DNA from: Nitrobacter sp. 62-23
GTDB taxonomy: Bacteria; Pseudomonadota; Alphaproteobacteria; Rhizobiales; Xanthobacteraceae
Length of the DNA: 38,904 nt
Assembly (NCBI RefSeq): GCF_001897285.1
Contig: NZ_MKSM01000001.1
Coordinates: 1 to 38,904, forward strand
Direction: 5' to 3'
In this document: positions 16,567 to 26,812 of the stretch, one piece after another
Numbering within the stretch: the stretch's first letter is position 1
Layout of the letters: every line of letters begins with the position of its first letter
The notes under the pieces: model-generated
The model's input: the letters and a program-made list of their open reading frames with translations, nothing else
Database searches by the model: none
What the model was told of the DNA's origin: nothing
Program-made: the position numbers and the translations under genes

Positions 16567-18116
16567 GGGCGCAAGTCGCCGGATCGCATCAAGGCGGTGC
16601 GCATGCTGCGCCAGTCGATCACCCGGAACGACAGCAGGCAGATGCCGTAGACGGCGATGCCGAAGGCGATCAGGATCGCGAGCCGCGCGGCCTGCAAGAT
16701 CGTATGCGCGCCGGCCATGGTCGGCAGCAATTGGACGGCGAGCCACAAAGTGCCGCCCATCAGCAACGCGGCCAATACGATGCGCGGCAGGCGCCGTCGC
16801 GCTTCGGCGTCCATGGAAAATCCGAACGTCGCGGCGGTGCTCCGCGCGAGGCTCGCCGCATTGCTCCATGCGCCGAGCGCCACCGCGGCGGCGATTCCGC
16901 CGATCCCGAACATCCGTCCGAATATGACGGCGAGCACGATCGCCACGGCGATGCCCTTCAGCGTCGCCAGAAGTGGGATCATTGTGTTGCCGCGCGCAAA
17001 GAAAGCCGGAGACAGCGTCTTGAGCAGGACATAAGCCGGCAGGCCGAGGGCGAGGTTACCGAGCGCCAGCGCCGTGGCTTTGGTGTCGGCTGCAGTGAAC
17101 GCGCCGTGCTCGAACAGAACCCGCACGATCGGCTCGCTGAGGACGACCAGACCGAGCGCCGCGGGCAGAGCGAGACCCGCCGCGAGCTCGAGCCCCCGCG
17201 ACTCCGCGTTTGCCAGCGCGGCGGTGTCGTTCCTGGCGAGGGCACGACTCAATTCCGGCACCAGCACGGTGCCGACGGCGACGCCAACCATTCCCAGCGG
17301 CAGTTCGATCAGGCGGTTGGCGAAATAAAGCCACGCCACCGCCGATGGCGATGCCGACGCCACGATCGCGCCGGCCACGATCAGCAATTGCGGTCCCGAA
17401 TTCGCGATCATGCCGGGGATGGCCTTGCGGGCGAAATCCCGCATTCTGCTATCGAAGGAGACGCGCAAGGGGCTTGCGAGATTGTCGCGGCGGAGCGGGG
17501 CCGCAAGGGCCGCGAGTTGCAGCAGGCCGGCCGCGCCCACGGTCGCCGCCATCACCGGCGCCGCCGAGTGCGAGTCCCGATGCGACAGCAGCATCGCCGC
17601 AGCAGCGAGGATCAGGGCGATGTTGAACGTCAGCGGCGCGAAGGCTGGAATCGCGAAGCGATGCCGGGCGTTCATCAGGCCGATCATGACGGCTGCGGGG
17701 CCGGCGAAGGCAAGGTAAGGCAGCATCAGCCGCGCGTTCGTCACGGCAAGCTGCAGGCTTTCGCTCCCGACGAAGCCCGGAGCCAGCACCATCATCAGAA
17801 GCGGCATCGCCGCGGCGGCGATCACGGTAAGCGCAATCAGGGCCGCGCTGACGGTGCCGAGCACTGCGCCGGCGAAGGCGGCCGCCGCGGCAGGGCCGCT
17901 GCCGTCGCGCAGGCGCATCCAGGCCGGCACCAGCGCCGCGTTCAGTGCGCCTTCGCCGAGCATCCGCCGGATCACGTTGATGAGTTGAAACGCCATCAGA
18001 AATGCATCGGCGACAGGGCCTGCGCCCAAGAGCGCTGCGGTCAGGGCATCGCGCGCGAATCCGAGCAGACGCGAGGCCAGCGTGCCCGAGGAGACGGTGA
18101 GGACGGAGCGGATCAT
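16563..18116 (-). CDS. murJ: Lipid II flippase MurJ (MviN)
   Basis: MurJ flips lipid II across the inner membrane for peptidoglycan synthesis. The 517-residue polytopic protein has about 14 hydrophobic segments. It begins MIRSVLTVSSGTLASRLLGF, with the family-typical RRMLGEGALNAALVPAW around residue 50 and NRLIELPLGMVGVAVGTVL in the middle. Other conserved pieces are VRVLFEHGAFTAADT and LSPAFFARGNTMIPL. The ATG (18114-18116) lies only 12 bp from the end of a composite palindromic element (18129), so no clear ribosome-binding site is seen. Its TAG stop is within the element at 16463. trpS lies downstream on the same strand. Confidence 0.97.
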   Translation of the reverse strand: MIRSVLTVSSGTLASRLLGFARDALTAALLGAGPVADAFLMAFQLINVIRRMLGEGALNAALVPAWMRLRDGSGPAAAAAFAGAVLGTVSAALIALTVIAAAAMPLLMMVLAPGFVGSESLQLAVTNARLMLPYLAFAGPAAVMIGLMNARHRFAIPAFAPLTFNIALILAAAAMLLSHRDSHSAAPVMAATVGAAGLLQLAALAAPLRRDNLASPLRVSFDSRMRDFARKAIPGMIANSGPQLLIVAGAIVASASPSAVAWLYFANRLIELPLGMVGVAVGTVLVPELSRALARNDTAALANAESRGLELAAGLALPAALGLVVLSEPIVRVLFEHGAFTAADTKATALALGNLALGLPAYVLLKTLSPAFFARGNTMIPLLATLKGIAVAIVLAVIFGRMFGIGGIAAAVALGAWSNAASLARSTAATFGFSMDAEARRRLPRIVLAALLMGGTLWLAVQLLPTMAGAHTILQAARLAILIAFGIAVYGICLLSFRVIDWRSMRTALMRSGDLRP

Positions 18117-18128
18117 GGCGATGTCGGC

Positions 18129-18296
18129 CTAGTGGAGTGGATTTGACATTCGCTACCCGGTTTGGAGCGACGCAAGAAGCGAATGTCAAATCCAAAGCTC
18201 CACCAGAAACCTTATATTTGCTAGTGGTCCTTTGATTCTAACATTTGCAAGAACACCTGCTGCAACGGGATACAGATGTTAGAATCGGACCACTAG
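18129..18296. repeat. Composite two-hairpin CTAG element, copy 2
   Basis: It has the same architecture and orientation as the copy at 14389-14558: hairpin 1 at 18129-18206 and hairpin 2 at 18221-18296. In hairpin 1 one left-arm base has changed A to G and the facing right-arm base T to C, keeping the pair. The right end of hairpin 1 has decayed from CTAG to CCAG. Flanks are GGC on the left and GCC on the right. It occupies most of the gap between the divergent murJ and adenosine kinase genes. Confidence 0.9.
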
Positions 18297-18406
18297 GCCG
18301 TGCTTGATGGCATGGAAGCACCCGTGTTAGGTCGCGGACCTCCACTGGCTGAGGAGTCTGACCGGATTCCGCGCCTCCCCGCAATTGCCGCAACGGGATA
18401 TTCTTA

Positions 18407-19408
18407 ATGACTTCAGCGAAATACGACGTGCTCGGGATCGGCAATGCGATTTTCGATGTTCTGGTGCGGACCGACGAGGGCTTTCTCGCCGCCCACGGCA
18501 TGGCCAAAGGCGGCATGGCGCTGATCGACGAGGCCCGCGCCGCCTCGATCTATGCCGACATGGGACCCGCCACCGAGATGTCGGGCGGCTCGGCTGCCAA
18601 CACCATCGTCGGCATTGCCGGGCTCGGCGGGCGCGCCGCTTATGTCGGCAAGGTCAAGGACGATCAGATCGGTCGTCTGTATGCGCATGACATCCGTGCC
18701 GCGAATGTAGCCTTCGACACGCCGCCCGCCTCCGATGGCCCGGCCACCGGCTGTTCCTACATTCTGGTGACGCCGGACGGCGAGCGCACCATGAACACCT
18801 ATCTCGGCGCGGCGCAGGATCTGTCGCCTGCGGATATCGATGCCGAGGCCGTCGCCGCTGCCTCGATCCTTTATCTTGAGGGCTATCTGTGGGACCCGAA
18901 GTCTGCCAAGGAGGCGTTCCTCAAGGCGTCGCAGATTGCACACGGAGCGAAGCGCCAGGTTGCGCTGACGCTGTCGGATGCGTTTTGCGTCGATCGCTAC
19001 CGCGACGAGTTCCTGCATTTGATGCGCAGCCGCGCCGTCGACCTGATCTTCGCCAACGAGGTTGAGCTGCATTCGCTCTACCAGACCTCAAGCTTCGACA
19101 CCGCGTTGGCGCAATTGCGCAAGGACGTCGCGCTCGGCGTTGTCACCCGCAGCGAGAAGGGCTGCGTGATTGCGACGACGGACGACGTCACCGCGGTTCC
19201 GGCATGCCCGATCGAGCGGCTTGTCGATGCCACCGGCGCCGGCGACCTGTTCGCGGCGGGATTCCTGTTCGGACTGGTGGGGGGCGCGAGCTACGAAAAC
19301 GCCGGCCGGCTCGGCGCGCTCGCCGCGGCTGAGGTGATCCAGCACATCGGTGCGCGGCCGCAGGTCTCATTGAGGGAACTGGCGCAGGCGAACGGACTGA
19401 CGGCGTGA
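18407..19408 (+). CDS. Adenosine kinase (PfkB/ribokinase family)
   Basis: A 333-residue PfkB-family sugar/nucleoside kinase, most like bacterial adenosine kinases, converting adenosine to AMP in purine salvage. The N-terminus KYDVLGIGNAIFDVLVRTDE and GGSAANTIVGIAGLGGRAAYVG are the first signature region with the substrate-binding Gly-Gly. The C-terminal PfkB signature is DATGAGDLFAAGFLFG, with the catalytic Asp and anion hole. TPDGERTMNTYLGAA is characteristic of this subfamily. It is monocistronic in appearance, converging on pirin with 9 bp between stops. Ribose or other nucleoside substrates remain possible. Confidence 0.88.
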   Translation: MTSAKYDVLGIGNAIFDVLVRTDEGFLAAHGMAKGGMALIDEARAASIYADMGPATEMSGGSAANTIVGIAGLGGRAAYVGKVKDDQIGRLYAHDIRAANVAFDTPPASDGPATGCSYILVTPDGERTMNTYLGAAQDLSPADIDAEAVAAASILYLEGYLWDPKSAKEAFLKASQIAHGAKRQVALTLSDAFCVDRYRDEFLHLMRSRAVDLIFANEVELHSLYQTSSFDTALAQLRKDVALGVVTRSEKGCVIATTDDVTAVPACPIERLVDATGAGDLFAAGFLFGLVGGASYENAGRLGALAAAEVIQHIGARPQVSLRELAQANGLTA

Positions 19409-19417
19409 TGCGCGGGA

Positions 19418-20335
19418 TCATTCCGGCAACGGAATGAACTCGTGCTCGTTCGGGACGGCAGCGAAACGGCCGGTTTTCCAGTCCTCCTTGGCCTGCTCGA
19501 TGCGCTCCTTGCTGGAGGAGACGAAATTCCACCAGATGTGCCGCGGTCCCTCCAGCGCGTCGCCGCCGAGGAACATCATCCGTGCGGGCCTTGTCGCCCG
19601 CACCGTAATGCGGTCGCCGGGACAGAAAACCAGCAGTCGGGGAGCTTCGTGGCGGTCGCCCGCGATTTCGACCTCGCCCTCGACGAGATAGATCGCGCGC
19701 TCCTCGTGGTCCGCATCCAGCGGCGCGCTCATGCCGGCGTCCAAGCTGACCTCGACGTAGAACCACGGCGACACCATCTCGACCGGCGAAGTTGCGCCGA
19801 ACGACCGGCCGGCGATGATGCGGGCGCGCAATCCCTTGTCCTGTACGGTCGGCAGGCTGCCGGCGCCGTAGTGCTGGAATGAGGGCGCGATTTCCTCCTT
19901 GCCCTCCGGCAGCGCGATCCAGCTTTGCAGGCCGAGCATCAACTGGCCGTTCGCGCGCTGCGCATCGGGGGTGCGTTCGGAATGGGCGATGCCGCGCCCC
20001 GCGGTCATCAGGTTCATCGCGCCGGGCTGGATTTCCTGGATGTTGCCCTCGCTGTCGCGGTGCATGATGCTGCCGTCGAACAGGTAAGTGACGGTGGCGA
20101 GCCCGATATGCGGATGCGGCCGCACGTCCATGCCCTTGCCGGAGACGAACTGCACCGGTCCGAAATGATCGAAGAAGATGAAGGGGCCGACCATCTGCCG
20201 CTTGCCGTGCGGCAACGCCCGGCGCACGGCGAATCCGTCGCCGAGATCGCGGGTGCGCGGTACGATGACGAGTTCGAGCGCGTCGCAGGAGCGGGGGTCG
20301 CCGAGGACGGGATCGTTGGAGGGAAGCCAGCTCAT
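19418..20335 (-). CDS. Pirin family protein
   Basis: A 305-residue bicupin of the pirin family. The N-terminal cupin carries the metal-binding His residues in RPHPHIGLATVTYLFDG and the following MHRDSEGN, and the C-terminal pirin domain includes GDRITVRATRPARMMFLGG. Bacterial pirins include quercetinase-like enzymes and proteins of unknown function, so no substrate is assigned. The start ATG (20333-20335) has a strong GGAGGCGAC ribosome-binding site; longer in-frame starts lack one. The last codons overlap a perfect 8-bp hairpin TCATTCCG-gcaa-CGGAATGA (19418-19437), which may help end convergent transcription with the adenosine kinase gene. Confidence 0.92.
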   Translation of the reverse strand: MSWLPSNDPVLGDPRSCDALELVIVPRTRDLGDGFAVRRALPHGKRQMVGPFIFFDHFGPVQFVSGKGMDVRPHPHIGLATVTYLFDGSIMHRDSEGNIQEIQPGAMNLMTAGRGIAHSERTPDAQRANGQLMLGLQSWIALPEGKEEIAPSFQHYGAGSLPTVQDKGLRARIIAGRSFGATSPVEMVSPWFYVEVSLDAGMSAPLDADHEERAIYLVEGEVEIAGDRHEAPRLLVFCPGDRITVRATRPARMMFLGGDALEGPRHIWWNFVSSSKERIEQAKEDWKTGRFAAVPNEHEFIPLPE

Positions 20336-20448
20336 GTCGCCTCCGTCAGGCATGAACGATTGAAGCCTGATCATCATTATATCATGCGCGGCGGCGGCGC
20401 TGACAACCATCGCTACCCGGATGGCCGCAGGTTACGGCTTCACGAATC

Positions 20449-20657
20449 ATGGAACGGGATTCGTTCGCCACCTATCCGCCGCTCGACACGCTCAAGAGCG
20501 TGGCTGACGATGTCTGGATCGTCGACGGCCCGACGATTCGCTTCGGGCCGCCGTTGCTGAAGATGCCGTTTTCAACCGGCATGACGATCATGGCCGCTGG
20601 TACGATAGCCGCGCTGCGGACGAGCTGTGCCGTGCGTTCCGCTGGCTATTGGAATAG
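20449..20657 (+). pseudogene. DUF4336 gene remnant with large internal deletion
   Basis: The first ~44 codons read as the N-terminus of a DUF4336 (metallo-hydrolase-like) protein: YPPLDTLKSVADDVWIVDG, then KMPFSTGMTI. Immediately afterwards, in a shifted frame, comes what looks like the C-terminus of the same family, HGRWYDSRAADELCRAFRWL, ending in a TAG at 20655-20657. About 150 central residues are missing and the two halves are out of frame. I take it as an internally deleted gene rather than a short functional one. The TAG is also the left end of a palindromic element. Family recognition is from memory of related proteins. Confidence 0.65.
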
Positions 20658-20705
20658 AGCGGTTTTCGAGCGCAAACCGGTTTCCACTTTCCGGGATCAT
20701 GCTCC
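20655..20705. repeat. RIME-like half element
   Basis: TAGAGCGGTTTTCGAGCGCAAACCGG... continues into TTTCCACTTTCCGGGATCATGCTC. It appears to mix the GCGTTTTCGAGCG type arm with the GATCATGCTC arm seen at 30019-30028, so it is a mosaic or decayed copy. Confidence 0.65.
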
Positions 20706-20732
20706 GGGCGCGAGCCCGCCCCGTGCGCAAAG

Positions 20733-20751
20733 AACCGTCTCCGGTTTTTTT
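20733..20751 (+). terminator. Rho-independent terminator
   Basis: AACCG-TCTC-CGGTT is followed by a run of seven T on the plus strand. It lies between the DUF4336 remnant (plus) and the convergent small unknown gene (minus), so it could serve the former. On the minus strand the following T stretch is weak. Confidence 0.65.
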
Positions 20752-20759
20752 AAAGAAAT

Positions 20760-21401
20760 TCAATCGAAGAAGCCGAACGGGTTCCAGGCGCTGTTGCGGG
20801 CGTAGCGCGGAGGCGCTCGCTCGATGTCCTCGGCGATCCTTGCCTTGCTGCGGACGTGGGCGACGTGCTTGCGCGGCGGCGCGGTCTTGTCCGCCACTTT
20901 CGGGGATTCCGCGGCCGTTCCCTTGGGCATTTCCGCCCGCGCTTCGTAGACGTGATCGGCCGGCAGGTAGCGGAGCTGGCGTTCCCACTGCAATCGATCG
21001 GGGGTGGGCGCAAGCGTGGCGACGTCCGGATAGACGATGGGGTGGGGATTCTGCTTCGAGCGCTCGAAGCGTTCCTCGGAGCGGCGCCAGTCGTCGATCG
21101 AACTGAGAACCGCCGTTTCTGTCCCGGAATCCGCCGCGGTCGGATTGGAGGAATCCTTGGAGGACAAGTCTTTAGAGGAGGACAAGTCTTTAGAGGACAG
21201 GTCCCTGGAGGATGAGTCTTTTGGGTCGGAGGTCACGGATTGCAGGCCTGTCCCCTGCAAGCCCGCGGATGTCGCGTCCGCAGTCGCGACCGCCGTCGGA
21301 TGCACGCCGGAAGCAGTGTCACCGGGCCAGATCCAGTCGGCGGCTAAAAGCAAGCCGAGAAGACAGCAGCCCATGACAAGAAAATAACGGAAAACCGGCA
21401 T
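20760..21401 (-). CDS. Hypothetical membrane-anchored or exported protein with SSKDL repeats
   Basis: A 213-residue protein I do not recognise. The N-terminus MPVFRYFLVMGCCLLGLLLA is a hydrophobic signal/anchor with no proper lipobox. Residues about 60-90 are low-complexity Ser/Lys/Asp repeats (RDLSSKDLSSSKDLSSKDSS). A more ordinary charged region follows (DDWRRSEERFERSKQNPHP, LQWERQLRYLPADHVYEARA). The protein ends NSAWNPFGFFD. The body after the repeat may be the conserved part, probably periplasmic. The start is ATG 21401 (a GTG lies directly before it). Codon use is normal for the window. Confidence 0.7.
   Translation of the reverse strand: MPVFRYFLVMGCCLLGLLLAADWIWPGDTASGVHPTAVATADATSAGLQGTGLQSVTSDPKDSSSRDLSSKDLSSSKDLSSKDSSNPTAADSGTETAVLSSIDDWRRSEERFERSKQNPHPIVYPDVATLAPTPDRLQWERQLRYLPADHVYEARAEMPKGTAAESPKVADKTAPPRKHVAHVRSKARIAEDIERAPPRYARNSAWNPFGFFD
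21146..21222. repeat. Degenerate 15-bp in-frame tandem repeat
   Basis: Units resembling GAGGACAAGTCTTTA repeat about four times with drift inside the unknown gene at 20760-21401. They encode the Ser-Ser-Lys-Asp-Leu blocks. The two central units are identical and separated by one inserted GAG codon, indicating slippage. Confidence 0.8.
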
Positions 21402-21645
21402 CACGACACCAACGCTTACGCGAACAAATAAAACACGGCTTATGGGAGTAAGTTCCCCGAACGGGGCTCAGGTTCAAGGCAATATCAGGAATATGGTTCA
21501 CGTGTCCGAATTTGAAATGTCCTGCCGCCGGTTACCACGAATATGTGACCGCGGGGCGCGCGGAAAACCGCGCTGTTGCGGAATGACGCGCGACCAGCTT
21601 TAACGTCGAAGCGGCTGGTTAACCCGACCCAACCCTGTGCGGTGC

Positions 21646-22773
21646 ATGATCTCATTGCTGAAACGCACGGCAACGCGGCTGTGGTCGCGAAAGGTGGAAA
21701 TGGGCCTTGGCGTCCGGGTCACGGCCGCCGCCTTCACCGCGCTGGCGCTCGCGATTACGCTGCACCTGCGGCTGCCGCTGTGGGCCGTGCTGACGGCCAT
21801 CATCGTGACCCAGATGAGCGTCGGCCGCTCGCTGAAGGTGACGCGCGAGTATCTCATCGGCACCATCGGCGGGGCGATCTACGGCGGCGCGATCGCCATT
21901 CTGATCCCGCATCACGGCGAAAGCGCGTTGCTGGCGGTGCTGGTGCTGGCGGTTGCGCCACTGGCCTTCCTGGCCGCGATCAATCCGAGCCTGAACGTCG
22001 CGACCGTGACCGCGATCATCGTGCTGCTGCTGCCGACGATGGGGCAGATGTCGCCGCTCGAATCCGCCATCGACCGCATATTGGAGGTGACGGTCGGGGC
22101 CGTCACCGGGCTGCTGGTGTCGTTCCTGGTGCTGCCGTCGCGCGCCTACGGCCAGATTCGCGTCAATGCTGCGCGCGTGCTCAACCTCCTTGCCGACGCC
22201 GTGCAGGAATTGCTCGCGGGCCTCACGCGCGGTCGCGACAATGACGCGCTTCATGCGCTTCAGGATGGAATCGGTCATGCCATCAGCGAGTTGAACGCGA
22301 TCGGCACCGAGGCTGAACGCGAGCGCGCGGCCTGGTTGTCCCATGGGCCGGACACCGGGCCGCTATTGCGAACCGTGTTGCGATTGCGGCACGATGTCGT
22401 GATGATCGGGCGCGCCACGGTGACGCCGTTGCCGGCCAATCTCCAGTCGCGGCTCATGCTGCCGATCGCGCAGCTCAGCGAGGCCATAAGCAATTATCTG
22501 AAGGCCTCAGCCGAGGCGTTACGGCAAGGTGCGGCGGTGCCGGCGATCGGGCCGGTGCAGACGGCGCTTCTGGCCTATGCCGAGGAAATTGCCGCGATGC
22601 GCCGCGAAGGACTGACGCGCGGACTGCCGGGCGATATGACCGAACGTTTTTTCGCGCTGGGCTTTTCGTTGGAGCAGATGCGGCAAAATCTCGTGGATCT
22701 CGAACGCTGTATATCCGAATGGGTCGGCGGGCCGGACCCGTCAGCCAGCAAAGACGCCGCCGGGACGTCATAG
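21646..22773 (+). CDS. FUSC-family inner-membrane transporter-like protein
   Basis: A 375-residue protein of the FUSC/aromatic-acid exporter type. The N-terminal half has about six membrane segments with the family-typical LPLWAVLTAIIVTQMSVGRS near residue 45, LIGTIGGAIYGGAIAILIP and LEVTVGAVTGLLVSFLVLPS. The C-terminal half (from about residue 170) is a soluble helical domain. Related proteins export aromatic acids or fusaric acid with periplasmic adaptor and outer-membrane partners, none of which are adjacent here, so substrate is unknown. The start is uncertain: ATG 21646 is used, GTG 21637 and ATG 21703 are alternatives. The TAG stop is the left end of a palindromic element. Confidence 0.82.
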   Translation: MISLLKRTATRLWSRKVEMGLGVRVTAAAFTALALAITLHLRLPLWAVLTAIIVTQMSVGRSLKVTREYLIGTIGGAIYGGAIAILIPHHGESALLAVLVLAVAPLAFLAAINPSLNVATVTAIIVLLLPTMGQMSPLESAIDRILEVTVGAVTGLLVSFLVLPSRAYGQIRVNAARVLNLLADAVQELLAGLTRGRDNDALHALQDGIGHAISELNAIGTEAERERAAWLSHGPDTGPLLRTVLRLRHDVVMIGRATVTPLPANLQSRLMLPIAQLSEAISNYLKASAEALRQGAAVPAIGPVQTALLAYAEEIAAMRREGLTRGLPGDMTERFFALGFSLEQMRQNLVDLERCISEWVGGPDPSASKDAAGTS

Positions 22774-22891
22774 AGCCTTTCCGCCTCTGATGGAATCCCG
22801 CTTCTGACGGAATCAGAAGCGGAAAGGCTCTATATTTTTGATTTGATGCGTTTTCTTGACGCGAACCGGTAGCGACTTCGCTTGAAAACGC
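22771..22891. repeat. RIME-like two-hairpin palindromic element, copy 5
   Basis: TAGAGCCTTTCCGC...GCGGAAAGGCTCTA forms a perfect long outer stem with an internal CTTCTGACGGAATCAGAAG hairpin. The TTTTTGATTTGAT spacer and a GCGTTTTC...GAAAACGC hairpin with the GCGAACCGGTAGCG core follow. It is the best preserved copy of this arrangement in the window, and its first TAG is the stop codon of the FUSC gene. Confidence 0.88.
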
Positions 22892-22958
22892 GCGGGCTTT
22901 CCGGTTTTCCAGCTACGGACCACCGGATATGCGGGACGTGGTTGCGCGCGGTGCCGGC

Positions 22959-25409
<2,451 letters not shown>

Positions 25410-25516
25410 TCAGAAGATGTCCCGAATCAGCCGCGTATGAGCGCGGCCGAGAAGCTTTATTTCTGACATGAAAGCGGCACCGCGCCTAGCGCAAAGTGAC
25501 CGCTTACAAGCCATTG

Positions 25517-25546
25517 AATATATGTGTTTTTTACGTTGTTTTTCAA
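25517..25546 (-). promoter_or_regulatory. Sigma-70-type promoter for gyrB
   Basis: On the minus strand TTGAAA (25541-25546) and TATATT (25517-25522) are separated by 18 bp of AT-rich sequence, which stands out from the GC-rich surroundings. The expected start is near 25510, giving a leader of about 110 nt. AT-rich spacers are common in supercoiling-sensitive gyrase promoters; that link is inference. Confidence 0.65.
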
Positions 25547-25666
25547 GGGCGGGAACAGCCGATTCGGGGAGCTCCCAAAACAGCGATTCCGGGACCGCGA
25601 AAACAGGCGTGTGAAGCCGGACGTTTGCGGCCTTCCCTGTTGAAGCTTTAGGGAGTTGACGTGGCG

Positions 25667-26812
25667 TCACGGTGGCGGTCGGCGGGCGATCCGGCCCTGA
25701 TCGACATCGAATATCTCGCTGCCGGCACCGACATGCGCGAACGCGGCCGGATCGGCGCCGCTCATCCAGACCTGCGCGCCCAATCGGGTCAGTTCGTCGA
25801 ACAGCGCGACGCGGCGGTCGGGATCCAGATGCGCCACCACCTCGTCGAGCAGCAGCAGCGGCACGATCCCCGTCATCTCGGCGACGAGACCCGCATGGGC
25901 AAGCACGAGTCCGATCAGAAGCGCCTTCTGCTCGCCGGTGGAGGCGTCCTTCGCCAACATGTTCTTGGGCGCGTAGCTCACTTCGAGATCGGTGAGGTGC
26001 GGACCATCGAGCGTGCGGCCGGCGGCTGCATCACGGACGCGATTGTCGCGCAGGATCGCGCGGTAGCGGTCCTCCACCGCTGTGGCCGGTTCGCTGCGGA
26101 GAGCGTTTTCCATCCAGCCGTCGAGCCTGATGCTGGCCGAGGGGAAAGCGGAGGCCGCGCCGCGCGCTTCCAGCGCGGCCGCAAGGCGCGTCACGGTTTG
26201 CGCGCGCATCGCCGCGACCGCGACGGCAAGCTCTGCGGTTTCGCGCTCGACGGCGGCGCACCAGTGGTCGTCGAAGTTGCGCGTTTCCAGCAGGCGGTTG
26301 CGCGAGCGCAGGCTGCGCTCCAGCGCCGCGACGCGGCCGGAGTGATCGCTGTCGACCCCTAGCACCAGGCGGTCGAGAAAGCGCCGCCGTTCCGATGTCG
26401 GCCCGGCGAACAGGCCGTCCATCGAAGGCGTCAGCCACACCATGCGCAGGTGGTCGCCGAACGCCGCCGCGGAGCCCGCGGGCTCGCGGTCGATCCGGCA
26501 GCGCCGGCTGCTGCTTTGGGCTTCATCGTTCGGCGCGTCGATGCCGGTGCCGAGCGTCGCGAGGCCGAGCGCGCCTTCCACCTCGGCCGAAACCGCCCAG
26601 GAGCCGTCGCCCTGGATGTTGGCAAAGGCTTCGCGCGCGGCGCGCCGCAATCCGCGCCCCGGCGACAGCAGCGATATGGCTTCGAGGCAATTGGTCTTGC
26701 CGGCCCCGTTCGCCCCCACCAGCACGACCACGTCGCCGCGCGTCTCAAGCCCGGCCGCGCCGTAGTTGCGGAAGCGGGTGAGGCTGAGGCGCAGGATGCG
26801 GGAGGGGATCAT
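25667..26812 (-). CDS. recF: DNA replication and repair protein RecF
   Basis: RecF is an SMC-like ATPase that loads RecA at gaps with RecO and RecR. The 381-residue protein has Walker A VVLVGANGAGKTNCLEAISL at about residues 31-50, the ABC-type signature DASTGEQKALLIGLVLAHA and Walker B PLLLLDEVVAHLDPDRR near residue 325, and an N-terminal LTRFRNYGAAGLE. Its ATG overlaps the stop of the glycosyltransferase gene (ATGA) instead of following dnaN as in many bacteria. gyrB follows downstream. Recognition is secure. Confidence 0.96.
   Translation of the reverse strand: MIPSRILRLSLTRFRNYGAAGLETRGDVVVLVGANGAGKTNCLEAISLLSPGRGLRRAAREAFANIQGDGSWAVSAEVEGALGLATLGTGIDAPNDEAQSSSRRCRIDREPAGSAAAFGDHLRMVWLTPSMDGLFAGPTSERRRFLDRLVLGVDSDHSGRVAALERSLRSRNRLLETRNFDDHWCAAVERETAELAVAVAAMRAQTVTRLAAALEARGAASAFPSASIRLDGWMENALRSEPATAVEDRYRAILRDNRVRDAAAGRTLDGPHLTDLEVSYAPKNMLAKDASTGEQKALLIGLVLAHAGLVAEMTGIVPLLLLDEVVAHLDPDRRVALFDELTRLGAQVWMSGADPAAFAHVGAGSEIFDVDQGRIARRPPP

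Noticed and set aside
14389-18296. Composite transposon bounded by the two direct hairpin elements
   Set aside because: The genes between (usp, trpS, murJ) are ordinary housekeeping genes in an order I expect for this group, and no transposase is present.
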